64,000 nt of DNA from Oscillospiraceae bacterium. GTDB taxonomy: Bacteria; Bacillota; Clostridia; Oscillospirales; CAG-272. The first letter of the stretch is position 1. Every line of letters starts with the position of its first letter. A program made the translations under genes and the position numbers. Positions 8,403-16,536 of the stretch are shown here, one piece after another. Under the pieces are notes generated by a model. The model was not told the origin of the DNA. It saw only the letters and a list, made by a program, of their open reading frames with translations, and searched no databases. The stretch spans positions 1 to 64,000 of the forward strand of contig SVST01000011.1 in NCBI GenBank assembly GCA_015064155.1, written 5' to 3'.

Positions 8403-9809
8403 TTACGCAGCAGCGTACTCGGATGCCGCGATACCGTAGTTATAGGTTGCTCTTGCAAGCTTTGCCATGGCGGTCAGATTGACCCCGTCCGTGGTCTTGT
8501 TTTGCATACTGTATACGTAGGAAGCAATGCTGTACTCCACGTACTGCTGTGCAACCACCGTTCCGCTTTCGTTCGGTGCGTAAAGCTCGATCGAATAGAC
8601 GTCATCAAAATCGGTTGCAAAGATGGGATCCATAATCAGGTTGTACTGATTACTGCTGCGCAAGGTACAGTCGGACAGATAATAGATCTTGCTACCGCCG
8701 GCGGTCTTATTGGTCACCTTGATGTAGCAGGTCGATTCGGTCATGCCGGGTGCCAGGAAGTCAACGTACAGCGCGTTTACGTAGTCGAAGTACACACCGA
8801 GCGTGGTCAGCTTCACGTCTGCGTGACCCGAAGCGGTCACGTATTTATCGGTCTTGGTCAAGGGCTCAAAGGTCGATGCCCCCGTGATTCCCTCGTTCAC
8901 CAGCGCATCCACGTTGTGATCGCGGTAAACCTGCGCCGCCGCACCGTACTCCAGCAGATCGATAATCAGCGTTCTGAGTGCCGCGTATTTTTCGTCACTC
9001 AATCCAAGCTGTGCCGCGGTTTTGGAAAGCATCCGCGTGCAGTAGGTCTTCACGCTGTAGGTATCTCTCACCGCCAGCACCTCGTCCCCCAGAATCAGCT
9101 CCGCCTTGATGTTGTCACCCAAGGTCTGCGGAGCCACACCGCGGAATGCGTAAACGTACTCTCCGTTGGCAGCAGGCGTTCCGTCTACCACAACGGGACG
9201 AAGATCGCCAAGCGTAAACCGCATCTGCGCGCCGGCGTGCGCGGGGTCAAGCGTTGCGAAATAGTTGACGGTGATGTCGGTGCCGATCATCACGTCAGCC
9301 GCCACGATTTTGGAAACGGGAACCGGCTCCTCAACGGTAACCTTGCCCGCAACGAAATCAAAGGCAACCGGTGCAAGTCCCGCGTTGAAGATGCCGCCTG
9401 CGTCCTTGGAAAGCGTGATTGCCGCATCTCCCAGGGGGGCCGCGTCAAGAATCTTGAAGTTAAGCGTTACCAGCGTGCCGTTTGCGGTGACGTTCTCAAG
9501 AGCCGCGCCGTCGTCCCAACTCATGTGATAAGGAACGTCGGTAACCGACTCGCTGTGCAACGGATCGGAAAGCAGCGCGCCCTCGGTAACCGACACCAAC
9601 GACAAGCGCGTGGTATCATACTCCAAGGAAAGATACATCGAAACGATGCCGGGATTTCCCGAAATGACCACGGGAACCGAAACTGTATCCCCCGCAACAC
9701 CCGAGGCACTTCCCACCGTTACGGTCGGTGCATCTGCCGCCGATGCCGAAAACGGTACCGAAACACACAAAAGTGCTGCTACAAGCAAAAATGCAATGAT
9801 TTTTTTCAT
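8403..9809 (-). CDS. Secreted cohesin-domain protein
   Basis: 468 aa from ATG 9809 (AAAGGATAG upstream; the track's extra 11 residues precede the signal peptide). Signal peptide MKKIIAFLLVAALLCVSVPFSASAADA. Residues about 25-165 form a cohesin-like domain: VTVGSASGVAGDTVSVPVVI, then MYLSLEYDTTRLSLVSV and a GTLVTLNFKI strand near its end. The remainder (about 170-468) resembles the uncharacterised region common in Clostridia surface proteins with DTYSVKTYC and LLEYGAAAQVY. No dockerin, sortase motif or C-terminal helix is visible, so surface attachment is unclear. Cohesins bind dockerins in cellulosome-like assemblies; whether one exists here is unknown. First gene of the unit with the 42-aa peptide and repeat lipoprotein. 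Confidence 0.8.
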   Translation of the reverse strand: MKKIIAFLLVAALLCVSVPFSASAADAPTVTVGSASGVAGDTVSVPVVISGNPGIVSMYLSLEYDTTRLSLVSVTEGALLSDPLHSESVTDVPYHMSWDDGAALENVTANGTLVTLNFKILDAAPLGDAAITLSKDAGGIFNAGLAPVAFDFVAGKVTVEEPVPVSKIVAADVMIGTDITVNYFATLDPAHAGAQMRFTLGDLRPVVVDGTPAANGEYVYAFRGVAPQTLGDNIKAELILGDEVLAVRDTYSVKTYCTRMLSKTAAQLGLSDEKYAALRTLIIDLLEYGAAAQVYRDHNVDALVNEGITGASTFEPLTKTDKYVTASGHADVKLTTLGVYFDYVNALYVDFLAPGMTESTCYIKVTNKTAGGSKIYYLSDCTLRSSNQYNLIMDPIFATDFDDVYSIELYAPNESGTVVAQQYVEYSIASYVYSMQNKTTDGVNLTAMAKLARATYNYGIAASEYAAA

Positions 9810-9852
9810 CTTGAATTCTATCCTTTCAGTAAAGATAAACAATCATATTATT

Positions 9853-9881
9853 ATTATACCTCCATCGTTTCTTTTTTTCAA
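9853..9881 (-). promoter_or_regulatory. Sigma-A promoter of the cohesin unit
   Basis: Minus-strand TTGAAA (9876-9881), 17-bp spacer, TATAAT (9853-9858), about 45 nt before the ATG at 9809. Confidence 0.8.
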
Positions 9882-9936
9882 TAGCTTTACAACATTTTTA
9901 GTTGGGTTCGTTTGTTTTTCGTCACATTAACCAAAA

Positions 9937-9989
9937 ATCGCGTCCCGTTTCTGTGCTTTAGGACATTGCACAAAAAAACAGAACGCGAT
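9937..9989 (-). terminator. Possible terminator of the oxidoreductase operon
   Basis: On the minus strand ATCGCGTTCTGT pairs with ACAGA...ACGCGAT across a loop and bulge, followed by TTTTTGG, just after the stop at 10010. The stem is imperfect. Confidence 0.45.
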
Positions 9990-10009
9990 CCGATTGACAA
10001 GTAATTACG

Positions 10010-10996
10010 TTACGGGAGTGTCAAAACGACCTTTCCGACGTTTTCGCCGCGGTACAGAATATCGTGTGCCGCCTCTGCCTCGGTGATGGGCAAAACCTTG
10101 TAAATCGTGGGCTTTACCTTACCCTGCGCAACAAACGGCCATACGTCACGCACAAGGCTGGCAAGAATCTCTGCCTTGACTGCGGGCGTGCGCGAACGAA
10201 GCGTACTTCCCACGATCCGCACGTTGCGCACGTAAATATTTTTCAGATCGATCTCGGTCTTCGTACCCGCCAGTGCCGCAATCATGATCCAGCGCGCACC
10301 GTGCGCAAGGTACGGAAGACAGCTTCCCATCATTTCACCGCCCAAGCAGTCGATGGCAACGTCCACGGGACGTCCCGCCTCCAGCTCGCGCTTCAGCACG
10401 TCGGCAATATTCTGCTTGTTGGTGTTGACCACCAAATCTGCTCCAAGGTGCGCAATCGACTCGGCTTTTTCATCGGAAATCACCGTGGTAATCACGCGCA
10501 CGTCGAATGCCTTTGCCATCGGGATCACAACGCTTGCGAGTCCGCTGGCACCCGCATGCATCAAAAGCGTGTTCCCCTTTTGAATTTTGCCCTCGATAAA
10601 GAGGTTGAGATATGCCGTTGCAAATGCCTCGGGGATTGCCGCCGCTTCGATCACCGAGCAGTTTTCGGGAATCGGCATCAGCATATCGTAGCGAACCGTG
10701 ACGTACTCGGCATATCCGCCGCCGCCCAGAAGCGCACAGACCTTGTCCCCCACCTTCCACGGGGAATTTGCCTTTGCCTCGTCACCGACCAGAGCAACGG
10801 TTCCCGCAATCTCCAAGCCCATCCAATCGGGACAGCCGGGAGGGGGCGGATAATCGCCCTCACGTTGCATCAGATCGGCGCGGTTGAGTGCCGCCGCCTC
10901 GATCTTGACCAGTACTTCGTCGGATTTCATCACGGGATCCGGCACATCACTCCAGTGCAGACTTCTATCGCTCTTATCAACCAAAATTGCTTTCAT
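10010..10996 (-). CDS. NAD(P)H:quinone oxidoreductase, PIG3-like
   Basis: 328 aa from ATG 10996, with GGAG upstream; the ORF-track start adds seven residues that overlap the previous gene's end. Medium-chain dehydrogenase of the zinc-independent quinone oxidoreductase branch: ALNRADLMQREGDYPPPPG is the hallmark N-terminal substrate region, and LLMHAGASGLASVVI is the Rossmann nucleotide-binding loop (usually AGASGVGT). No zinc ligands. Such enzymes reduce quinones or conjugated enones with NADPH. Last gene of a five-gene oxidoreductase operon, only 2 nt after the epimerase gene. The substrate is not readable from sequence. Confidence 0.85.
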   Translation of the reverse strand: MKAILVDKSDRSLHWSDVPDPVMKSDEVLVKIEAAALNRADLMQREGDYPPPPGCPDWMGLEIAGTVALVGDEAKANSPWKVGDKVCALLGGGGYAEYVTVRYDMLMPIPENCSVIEAAAIPEAFATAYLNLFIEGKIQKGNTLLMHAGASGLASVVIPMAKAFDVRVITTVISDEKAESIAHLGADLVVNTNKQNIADVLKRELEAGRPVDVAIDCLGGEMMGSCLPYLAHGARWIMIAALAGTKTEIDLKNIYVRNVRIVGSTLRSRTPAVKAEILASLVRDVWPFVAQGKVKPTIYKVLPITEAEAAHDILYRGENVGKVVLTLP

Positions 10997-10998
10997 CT

Positions 10999-11964
10999 TT
11001 AATTCTCCTTTTTCCAATTCAATCTGTCAAGCTCTGCCCGAATGCCCTCGCGCACCGTGGCAAAATCATTTTTCGTCAGTCCCGTGACCGATAGGATCTT
11101 TGTGCCATCGATATCACGGTTGAATTTTCTATCATATTCCCACATCACCCGCCGTCCTACAGGATTGCTTGAGGTAGGCAGGGACTCCAAATACTCAGAA
11201 TCGCTCACCCATTCCACGCGCACGCCCGTTTCGTCAATATACGCATCGGCAACATCGCCCCACGTCATCCCGTGGCCCGAATACACCGTAAAGGCTTCGC
11301 CGATGGCATTTTCCCGAAACAAGAGGTTGGCGATCAGCTTGCCCGAGTTGCCTGCCCAATCGAAGCCTGCGCCAAACGACTTGACCGAGCTTGGCAGCAG
11401 CAAAGGCTTTCCCGACTCGGCATGCTCCAGAACCTGTGTTCTGGAATTCAGCACAATGTCCAGACGTCTGCTCGAAAACGAGATCACGGGACGAACGATC
11501 GTCCATCGCTCACCTTTTCGCTCACCGAACAGATAGTCCTCGCACAGCGCCTTTTTGATGCCGTACGTGTCCTCCTTCAAAAGCTCCTCTGTGGGATACG
11601 CCTCATGCAGACGCGGGGCATCTTCCCGCACGGGATGCTGCTCGTTGGCATACACGCGATAGGAGGACAAAAAGATCAAATGATCGGTGTTTTTCATCAA
11701 AAGCGGATGCACGCGTTTGTATTCGTTTTCGTCGGGATAATGCAAGAAATTCACAATACCGTGGTAATGCGTTTTTGCAAACAGCGATTCCAACAGCGTG
11801 TCGCTGACGTAATCCCGAATAAATCGCAAGCGCGGATGATCCGACGTTTTTTCCTCGGGGCAGATCACATCGACCCACGCGCCGAGCCGCAACAGCTCCT
11901 TGGCGGTATACGTTCCCAGCGTTCCGCCGCCCGCGATCAAAAGTACTTTTTTGTTTTGATACAT
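10999..11964 (-). CDS. NAD-dependent epimerase/dehydratase family protein
   Basis: 321 aa. An N-terminal Rossmann motif VLLIAGGGTLGTYTAKELL and the short-chain-dehydrogenase catalytic pair in YGIKK, preceded by FLSSYRVYA, place it in the extended SDR superfamily. Length and the loss of a canonical GxxGxxG make it a divergent member. It acts on nucleotide sugars or sugar-derived substrates in relatives, but no specific substrate can be assigned. It lies 15 nt after the second Gfo/Idh gene and directly abuts the quinone oxidoreductase gene; a GGGAG precedes the ATG. Confidence 0.8.
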   Translation of the reverse strand: MYQNKKVLLIAGGGTLGTYTAKELLRLGAWVDVICPEEKTSDHPRLRFIRDYVSDTLLESLFAKTHYHGIVNFLHYPDENEYKRVHPLLMKNTDHLIFLSSYRVYANEQHPVREDAPRLHEAYPTEELLKEDTYGIKKALCEDYLFGERKGERWTIVRPVISFSSRRLDIVLNSRTQVLEHAESGKPLLLPSSVKSFGAGFDWAGNSGKLIANLLFRENAIGEAFTVYSGHGMTWGDVADAYIDETGVRVEWVSDSEYLESLPTSSNPVGRRVMWEYDRKFNRDIDGTKILSVTGLTKNDFATVREGIRAELDRLNWKKEN

Positions 11965-11979
11965 ATAAAAGCTCCCGTG

Positions 11980-12984
11980 TTACATCCCACAGCACGCAAG
12001 GATCAGCTTGTAAAGCTGCAACTCGTAATCAAGTGTATACGGGTTGGTCTTTTCCCCGCGCACCATCTGCGCGAACGCATACATCATTGCCTCGTAGCGT
12101 TGGAAGGGTCCTACGTCGGTCACCGCCTTTTGCGTATGTCCGTCCCCGTCCAAATAACGCTCGGTTTGCGCGGCGGTCAGCATATATTTCTCTTCGGTGC
12201 CCCTTTCCAGCGGCTTGATCTCCAGGGTACGCTTGGAACCGCAGATCACCAGCTGCCGTCTTGCAAAGCCGCCAACCTCGGTGCCGCCCATACGAATCAC
12301 CGAAACACCGTGCGGATATTGCAAGACCGCAAAGCCCAAATCCTCGGTATCAACTCCGTCCAGCCCGGTTGCGGTGTTAAGCGGAATCACGTTCGTCGGC
12401 ATGCCCTGAATCTGTAAAACGAGATCGACCAAATGGCAGCCAAGGTAGAACATCATACCGCCCTTGAAGCTTTCAAACCATTCGCGGGTCGTTTTTTTAT
12501 CTAAGCGGCTCATATGTGCTTCTACACTGTATATTGTTCCGAATTCCCCGTTTTTTGCGCGTTCAATAGCACGGGAGATCAGCGGATTATAGCGGTACAT
12601 ATAGCCGATGTGGAAAGTCTTCCCTCCCGCCTTTGCGCTCTCGATCAAACGCTCAAAATCGGCAAGATTCTGACTTCCCGGCTTTTCCATGTGGATATGC
12701 TTGCCTGCATCGACCGCCATCTGTGCATATTTGGTCAAGTGGATCTCGTCGGTTTCCACGGTTACCGCCTCGATGGTGGGATCGTTCAAAATCTCCTTCA
12801 AGGTCAATTCGGGGTATCCCTCGAAATGCTTCAATTTATCGGCACAGGTTTCTCGTTCATCCTCCACCACCGCATATCCAACGATCTCGTACAGCTCGGG
12901 ATGCTGCGTCATGGTGTAGAACACCTCGTGCGAATGGCTGTATCGGTTCAGACCGATATGTGCAATTCTGATCGGTTTCATCAT
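11980..12984 (-). CDS. Gfo/Idh/MocA-family oxidoreductase (copy 2)
   Basis: 334 aa. N-terminal nucleotide-binding strand IRIAHIGLNRYSH, the family EKP motif in HMEKPGSQNLADFERL, followed by the alpha/beta substrate domain with GYMYRYNPLISRAIE and GGMMFYLGCHLVDLVLQIQG, where the His-Asp pair is the usual catalytic-site region. It is clearly a paralogue of the upstream gene, sharing long stretches (EAVTVETDEIHLTKYA, RRQLVICGSKRTLEIKPLE). Start ATG 12984 (or 12981) follows GAGGAG and overlaps the region of the preceding stop. Members oxidise or reduce sugars or inositols with NAD(P). Confidence 0.88.
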   Translation of the reverse strand: MMKPIRIAHIGLNRYSHSHEVFYTMTQHPELYEIVGYAVVEDERETCADKLKHFEGYPELTLKEILNDPTIEAVTVETDEIHLTKYAQMAVDAGKHIHMEKPGSQNLADFERLIESAKAGGKTFHIGYMYRYNPLISRAIERAKNGEFGTIYSVEAHMSRLDKKTTREWFESFKGGMMFYLGCHLVDLVLQIQGMPTNVIPLNTATGLDGVDTEDLGFAVLQYPHGVSVIRMGGTEVGGFARRQLVICGSKRTLEIKPLERGTEEKYMLTAAQTERYLDGDGHTQKAVTDVGPFQRYEAMMYAFAQMVRGEKTNPYTLDYELQLYKLILACCGM

Positions 12985-14013
12985 TCATTTCTCCTCTTCG
13001 TTTTCGGGGTCGGCACCGCAACACCGTAAAATCAGGCGAAACAGCTCCAGCTCATAGTCGGGGGTGTAGGGATTCTCCGCTTCGCCTCGCACGTATTTTG
13101 CAAAAGCTTGCAGCATTACCCCGTAGCGTTCAAATGCTTCGCAGTCGGTAAACACCTCCCGCTTGTCTTGCCCTTGCTCGTTGAAAGATCGCTCTGTTTG
13201 AAAGGTGCTCACCGTATTGCGCACAGGAGCAATCACCTCAAGCGGCTTGATTTCCAGCGTGCGCTTGGATCCGCAGATCACCAACTGACGGCGGGCAAAA
13301 CCGCCAACCTCTACGGCAGCCACACGGATTATGGAAACCCCGTGCGGATACTGCAAAATTGCAAGCGTCATATCCTCGCTCTCAACGCCATCGATTCCGG
13401 TAGACGTATGACATGGGATCACACGCTCGGGAATGCCCTGAATCTGCAGAACAAGATCGATCAGGTGGCAGCCGAGATAAAACATCATACCACCCTTGAA
13501 ATCCGCCAGCCACCTACGCTTTTCAGACGATTCATAACGGCTCATGTGAGCTTCGGTACAGTAAACCGTTCCGAACGCACCGTTTTTCACGTCTTCAACA
13601 GCACGGGAAACGAGCGAATTGTAGCGGTACATATAGCCCGTTTGAAAAACCTTTCCGCTTTTCTTCACGCTTTCGATCAAACGCTCAAAGGCAGGAAACG
13701 AAGGGCTGCCCGGCTTGTCCATGAACACGTGCTTGCCGGCATCCACCGCCATTTTTGCATATTTTGTCAGATGGATCTCGTCGGTTTCAACCGTAACCGC
13801 CTCGATGGAGGGGTCGTTGAGAATCGCCTCTAAGGACAGCTCGTTGTGCCCCTCAAAGCATTTCATACGGTGCGCACAGGTGCTTCGTTCATTCTCCACC
13901 AATGCGTATCCCGCCACGTCAAAGCATTCGGGGTGATTAACAAGTGCTTCAAAAACCTGCGGTCCGTGGATATACCGACACATACCGATCTGTGCAATTC
14001 TGATCGGTTTCAT
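12985..14013 (-). CDS. Gfo/Idh/MocA-family oxidoreductase (copy 1)
   Basis: 342 aa, paralogue of the following gene. It begins MKPIRIAQIGMCRYIHG. The usual EKP motif is MDKPGSP here, a conservative Glu-to-Asp change at a residue involved in cofactor and substrate handling. The substrate domain keeps GYMYRYNSLVSRAVED and YLGCHLIDLVLQIQG. It lies 12 nt after the dehydrogenase gene and its stop is next to the start of copy 2. Two adjacent paralogues suggest a heterodimer or two consecutive steps such as oxidation and re-reduction at different carbons; this is inference. Confidence 0.86.
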   Translation of the reverse strand: MKPIRIAQIGMCRYIHGPQVFEALVNHPECFDVAGYALVENERSTCAHRMKCFEGHNELSLEAILNDPSIEAVTVETDEIHLTKYAKMAVDAGKHVFMDKPGSPSFPAFERLIESVKKSGKVFQTGYMYRYNSLVSRAVEDVKNGAFGTVYCTEAHMSRYESSEKRRWLADFKGGMMFYLGCHLIDLVLQIQGIPERVIPCHTSTGIDGVESEDMTLAILQYPHGVSIIRVAAVEVGGFARRQLVICGSKRTLEIKPLEVIAPVRNTVSTFQTERSFNEQGQDKREVFTDCEAFERYGVMLQAFAKYVRGEAENPYTPDYELELFRLILRCCGADPENEEEK

Positions 14014-14025
14014 CTCCTTGCTCCT

Positions 14026-15033
14026 TTATGCTCTTTCCCAATCGAATTGTACGATGGGAAAGTCCTTGTCGTTGGCAAGACGCGAGAACACTGCGGGGGC
14101 ATCGTTCGGCGAATGTACCTCGTTCACAAGGCAAGCAAGATCCAAGCGGTTATGGCGAATCAGCTCTAAGATCGCGGTCGCGTCGTCCTTTTCCGACCAC
14201 CAGCCCTCTGCCGATTCAACCTTGGGACGCGCCATGGTATGCGCACCGATCATCGTGATACCGGGACAGTGCACCTTGCGGTAGTAGTCGATGGTGAAAT
14301 CCGAATCGCGGGTACAGCCGAGCAGCGCGATTCTGCCGAATTTTTTCATGCAGTCCAGCACCATGTCAAGCCCCTGACCCTTTCCCGTGACCTCAATGGC
14401 AACCTTAGCACCGCCGCCGGTCAGCATTTTTGCGGTCTTTACAAAGTCTTCGTCAAAGGGATTCAAGGCATAATCCGCGCCCAGCTCCAAGGCTTTTTTT
14501 CGGCGGCTTTCGATGGGATCGACCGCAATGATCGGCACCGCGCCCGCCGCGTGCAAAAGCTGCACGGCAATCAAGCCCAGCACACCAAGCCCCATCACGA
14601 TAGCGGGCTCACCCAGTTCCAAGCGGCATTTGCGAATTGCCGCCAACGGAAAGGTTGCGATGTGCACCAAAGCACCTGCGTCAAAGCCGACCTCCCCCAA
14701 AGGATACACGCGGCTTTCGGTCAGCACGTTGTACTGTGCGTGCTTGGTCCAAGAGCAGGCAACTGCGTCACCGACGGAAACCGAGGTCACACCCTCGCCA
14801 ACCGCCTCAACGACACCCGAGATGCTGTAGCCCACCTGACGCGGAAAATCCACAACGGGTGCAGAGCGCCCGTGTACGTTGGGGTCGCCGATCAGATTGG
14901 CGCGCTCGGTTCCCGAGCTGATGGTGTCGCGAACGCTGCGAACCAACACCTCGCCCGCCCCCGGGGTCGGCATCTCCTTTTCCAAAAGCTCTGCTACGCA
15001 GGGCGCAGTAAAAATAATATTCTTGTTTTTCAT
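14026..15033 (-). CDS. BchC-like medium-chain dehydrogenase without catalytic zinc ligands
   Basis: 335 aa. The N-terminal DTISSGTERANL motif and the Rossmann loop VMGLGVLGLIAVQLLHAAGA match the zinc-binding dehydrogenase branch that includes BchC and bi-domain oxidoreductases. The Cys/His/Glu catalytic zinc set (GHE motif) and the four structural cysteines are absent, so hydride transfer would be zinc-independent or the zinc site atypical. First gene of the oxidoreductase operon, with AGGAGG before the ATG and a promoter about 30 nt upstream, divergent from the AraC-type gene. Confidence 0.82.
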   Translation of the reverse strand: MKNKNIIFTAPCVAELLEKEMPTPGAGEVLVRSVRDTISSGTERANLIGDPNVHGRSAPVVDFPRQVGYSISGVVEAVGEGVTSVSVGDAVACSWTKHAQYNVLTESRVYPLGEVGFDAGALVHIATFPLAAIRKCRLELGEPAIVMGLGVLGLIAVQLLHAAGAVPIIAVDPIESRRKKALELGADYALNPFDEDFVKTAKMLTGGGAKVAIEVTGKGQGLDMVLDCMKKFGRIALLGCTRDSDFTIDYYRKVHCPGITMIGAHTMARPKVESAEGWWSEKDDATAILELIRHNRLDLACLVNEVHSPNDAPAVFSRLANDKDFPIVQFDWERA

Positions 15034-15065
15034 CGATCAGTCCTCCTTGATCGGGATTCAATCTT

Positions 15066-15094
15066 ATTATACCCGCTTGACAAAAGAAACGCAA
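15066..15094 (-). promoter_or_regulatory. Promoter of the oxidoreductase operon
   Basis: Minus-strand TTGCGT (15089-15094), 17-bp spacer, TATAAT (15066-15071). It overlaps the opposing AraC promoter, whose -35 lies within this spacer. Confidence 0.75.
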
Positions 15095-15105
15095 TATGCT
15101 ATACT
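15077..15105 (+). promoter_or_regulatory. Promoter of the AraC-type regulator
   Basis: TTGACA (15077-15082), 17-bp spacer, TATACT (15100-15105), about 57 nt before the ATG at 15162. Physical overlap with the divergent operon promoter means the two cannot be occupied together. Confidence 0.8.
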
Positions 15106-15161
15106 GTGAATCAACAGACACGATTCTCTAAAAAAAGAGCAAAAAAGGAGCCGTTTTAAAA

Positions 15162-15941
15162 ATGGACAATCTACGTTTCTACAATTCCTTTCACTTTGCC
15201 GTCCTATCACACAAGAAGAGCAAGCACACCGACAATTCCCGCGGCATTGACCGTCACTTCATCGGGCGGATGCGCCGCGGCTGCGGGAAGCTGGTACCCG
15301 ACGGCAAAGAGCCCTTGTTGCTTGCTCCGGGGGACGTCTTCTATCTGCCGCAAGGCTTGCGCTATCATTCCTATTGGACCCCCGAAAACGGTGAAGACGG
15401 AACGGTGGAGTGGGAATCCTACGGCTTTGATTTCTTTCCCTGCAAATCGGGAAGGCAGTACGCAATGCAAAAGCTCTCACCGTCAAAGCTCGCGCTGACC
15501 TACCTCGATCAAATCGGGGTATCTCACGAAGAACGGGTATCGTCGGTCGGCTTTCTGTACGCTTTTCTCGGTGAGGTCTTCCCCACCATGCAACGGCTCG
15601 ACACCGACCCGCGCCGCGAGCTGTTTTCCAAAGCACAGCATTATATCTACAACCACAAGGACCTTAAAGTTCCCGAGCTGGCGCGCCACTGCGGCATGAG
15701 TGAATCGGGACTGTATGCCTTTTTCCGTTCCTATGCCCAAACCACTCCCATTGAAGAAAAAAATCGCGTGCTGGTCAACAAAGCCATCACCCTGCTCGGC
15801 TCCACCGACCTCTCTGTGGAAGAAATCAGTGACCGCGTAGGCTTCCAATCGGTCGCCTATTTCCGAAAAATCGTCCGAAAAAATACCGGCAAAACACCAA
15901 CCGAAATCCGCCTCGAGCAATCCAAAAAATTCGAGCTTTGA
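15162..15941 (+). CDS. AraC-family transcriptional regulator
   Basis: 259 aa. N-terminal cupin-like ligand domain (residues about 20-95, with LVPDGKEPLLLAPGDVFYLPQG and RYHSYW). C-terminal AraC DNA-binding domain from about 150: first helix-turn-helix LKVPELARHCGMSESGLYAFF, second LSVEEISDRVGFQSVAYFRKI, ending NTGKTPTEIR. It is divergently transcribed from the five oxidoreductase genes with overlapping promoters, so it most likely activates them in response to a carbohydrate-type ligand; the ligand is unknown. An 18-bp stem-loop follows its stop. Confidence 0.9.
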   Translation: MDNLRFYNSFHFAVLSHKKSKHTDNSRGIDRHFIGRMRRGCGKLVPDGKEPLLLAPGDVFYLPQGLRYHSYWTPENGEDGTVEWESYGFDFFPCKSGRQYAMQKLSPSKLALTYLDQIGVSHEERVSSVGFLYAFLGEVFPTMQRLDTDPRRELFSKAQHYIYNHKDLKVPELARHCGMSESGLYAFFRSYAQTTPIEEKNRVLVNKAITLLGSTDLSVEEISDRVGFQSVAYFRKIVRKNTGKTPTEIRLEQSKKFEL

Positions 15942-15960
15942 GGATTTTGGGGGCGTGTTT

Positions 15961-15998
15961 GTGGGGGAGGAACTTTTTTCAAAAAGTTCCTCCCCCAC
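15961..15998 (+). terminator. Stem-loop after araC-type gene, part of a dispersed repeat
   Basis: GTGGGGGAGGAACTTTTT / AAAAAGTTCCTCCCCCAC, an 18-bp stem with a minimal loop, 20 nt after the stop. The hairpin and about 80 following bases recur near 26017 with changes, so it is a repeat as well as a probable terminator. Confidence 0.7.
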
Positions 15999-16076
15999 AC
16001 CCCCTCTTCAAAAACTTTCACAGCATTTTTGTGCGTGAGAGTTTTTGTTTTTGTGTCGGACTTCGATATACTGCCG
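15961..16076 (+). repeat. Dispersed intergenic repeat, copy 1
   Basis: Hairpin, then CCCCTCTTCAAAAACTTT.CACAG.ATTTTT, GTGAGAGTTTTT and finally GTCGxACxTTCxATACTGCCG-like sequence. The same order of blocks occurs at 26017-26130. No coding potential was seen. Confidence 0.75.
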
Positions 16077-16536
16077 ATAGCATTTTGCCCAAGGGAAAAC
16101 GCTCTGGCGAGGAAGCAACACTCTTTGAAGGCAATCTCTGTAGGGACCGGCGTCCTCGACGGTCCGTTTCAACCCTGAAAACTCTGGTGAGGAAGTAACA
16201 CTCGGTAGGCTACCCCTCTTTCACAAAAATGTGCAGGCGCAATTCATGGCACAGCCAATTCACGAGCATTTCTGCTCAATTCATGCAACCCCGGGGTTGC
16301 AATTCATTCCCATGACTCTGCACGCAAGCCTCCTTTTTTCGACAGCACTCGTGCGCGCATTCCTTTCTTTGGCATATACTGTCAATAAACGACCGCCTCG
16401 GAAAAAAATTCCTGCCCACAAACTTCCTATCGCATGATTAAATTCCTCCTCGCGGAGGAAAGAATAGGAGCAGTAAGAAGCGGAATCGGCTCTCTCAAAG
16501 CACGAAAAGAGCCTTACATGAGAAAGGATGATAAGC
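16077..16536. other. Non-coding gap with short repeats before mazF
   Basis: No supported gene. Visible structure: GCTCTGGCGAGGAAGCAACACTC near 16100 recurs as CTCTGGTGAGGAAGTAACACTC near 16183; a GGACCGxCGTCCTCGACGGTCC inverted repeat near 16144; four AATTCA-type boxes at 16241-16307; and a TTCCTCC/GGAGGAA hairpin at 16443-16460. No antitoxin ORF was found ahead of mazF. Confidence 0.6.
16241..16307. repeat. AATTCA boxes alternating with small hairpins
   Basis: AATTCAT or AATTCAC at 16241, 16257, 16278 and 16301. The spacers hold GAGCA-TTTC-TGCTC (16264-16277) and the palindrome GCAACCCCGGGGTTGC (16285-16300). Confidence 0.75.

Noticed and set aside
16241-16307. Possible CRISPR array
   Set aside because: Boxes are only 7 bases, spacers are 9-16 bases and palindromic, and no cas genes are present.
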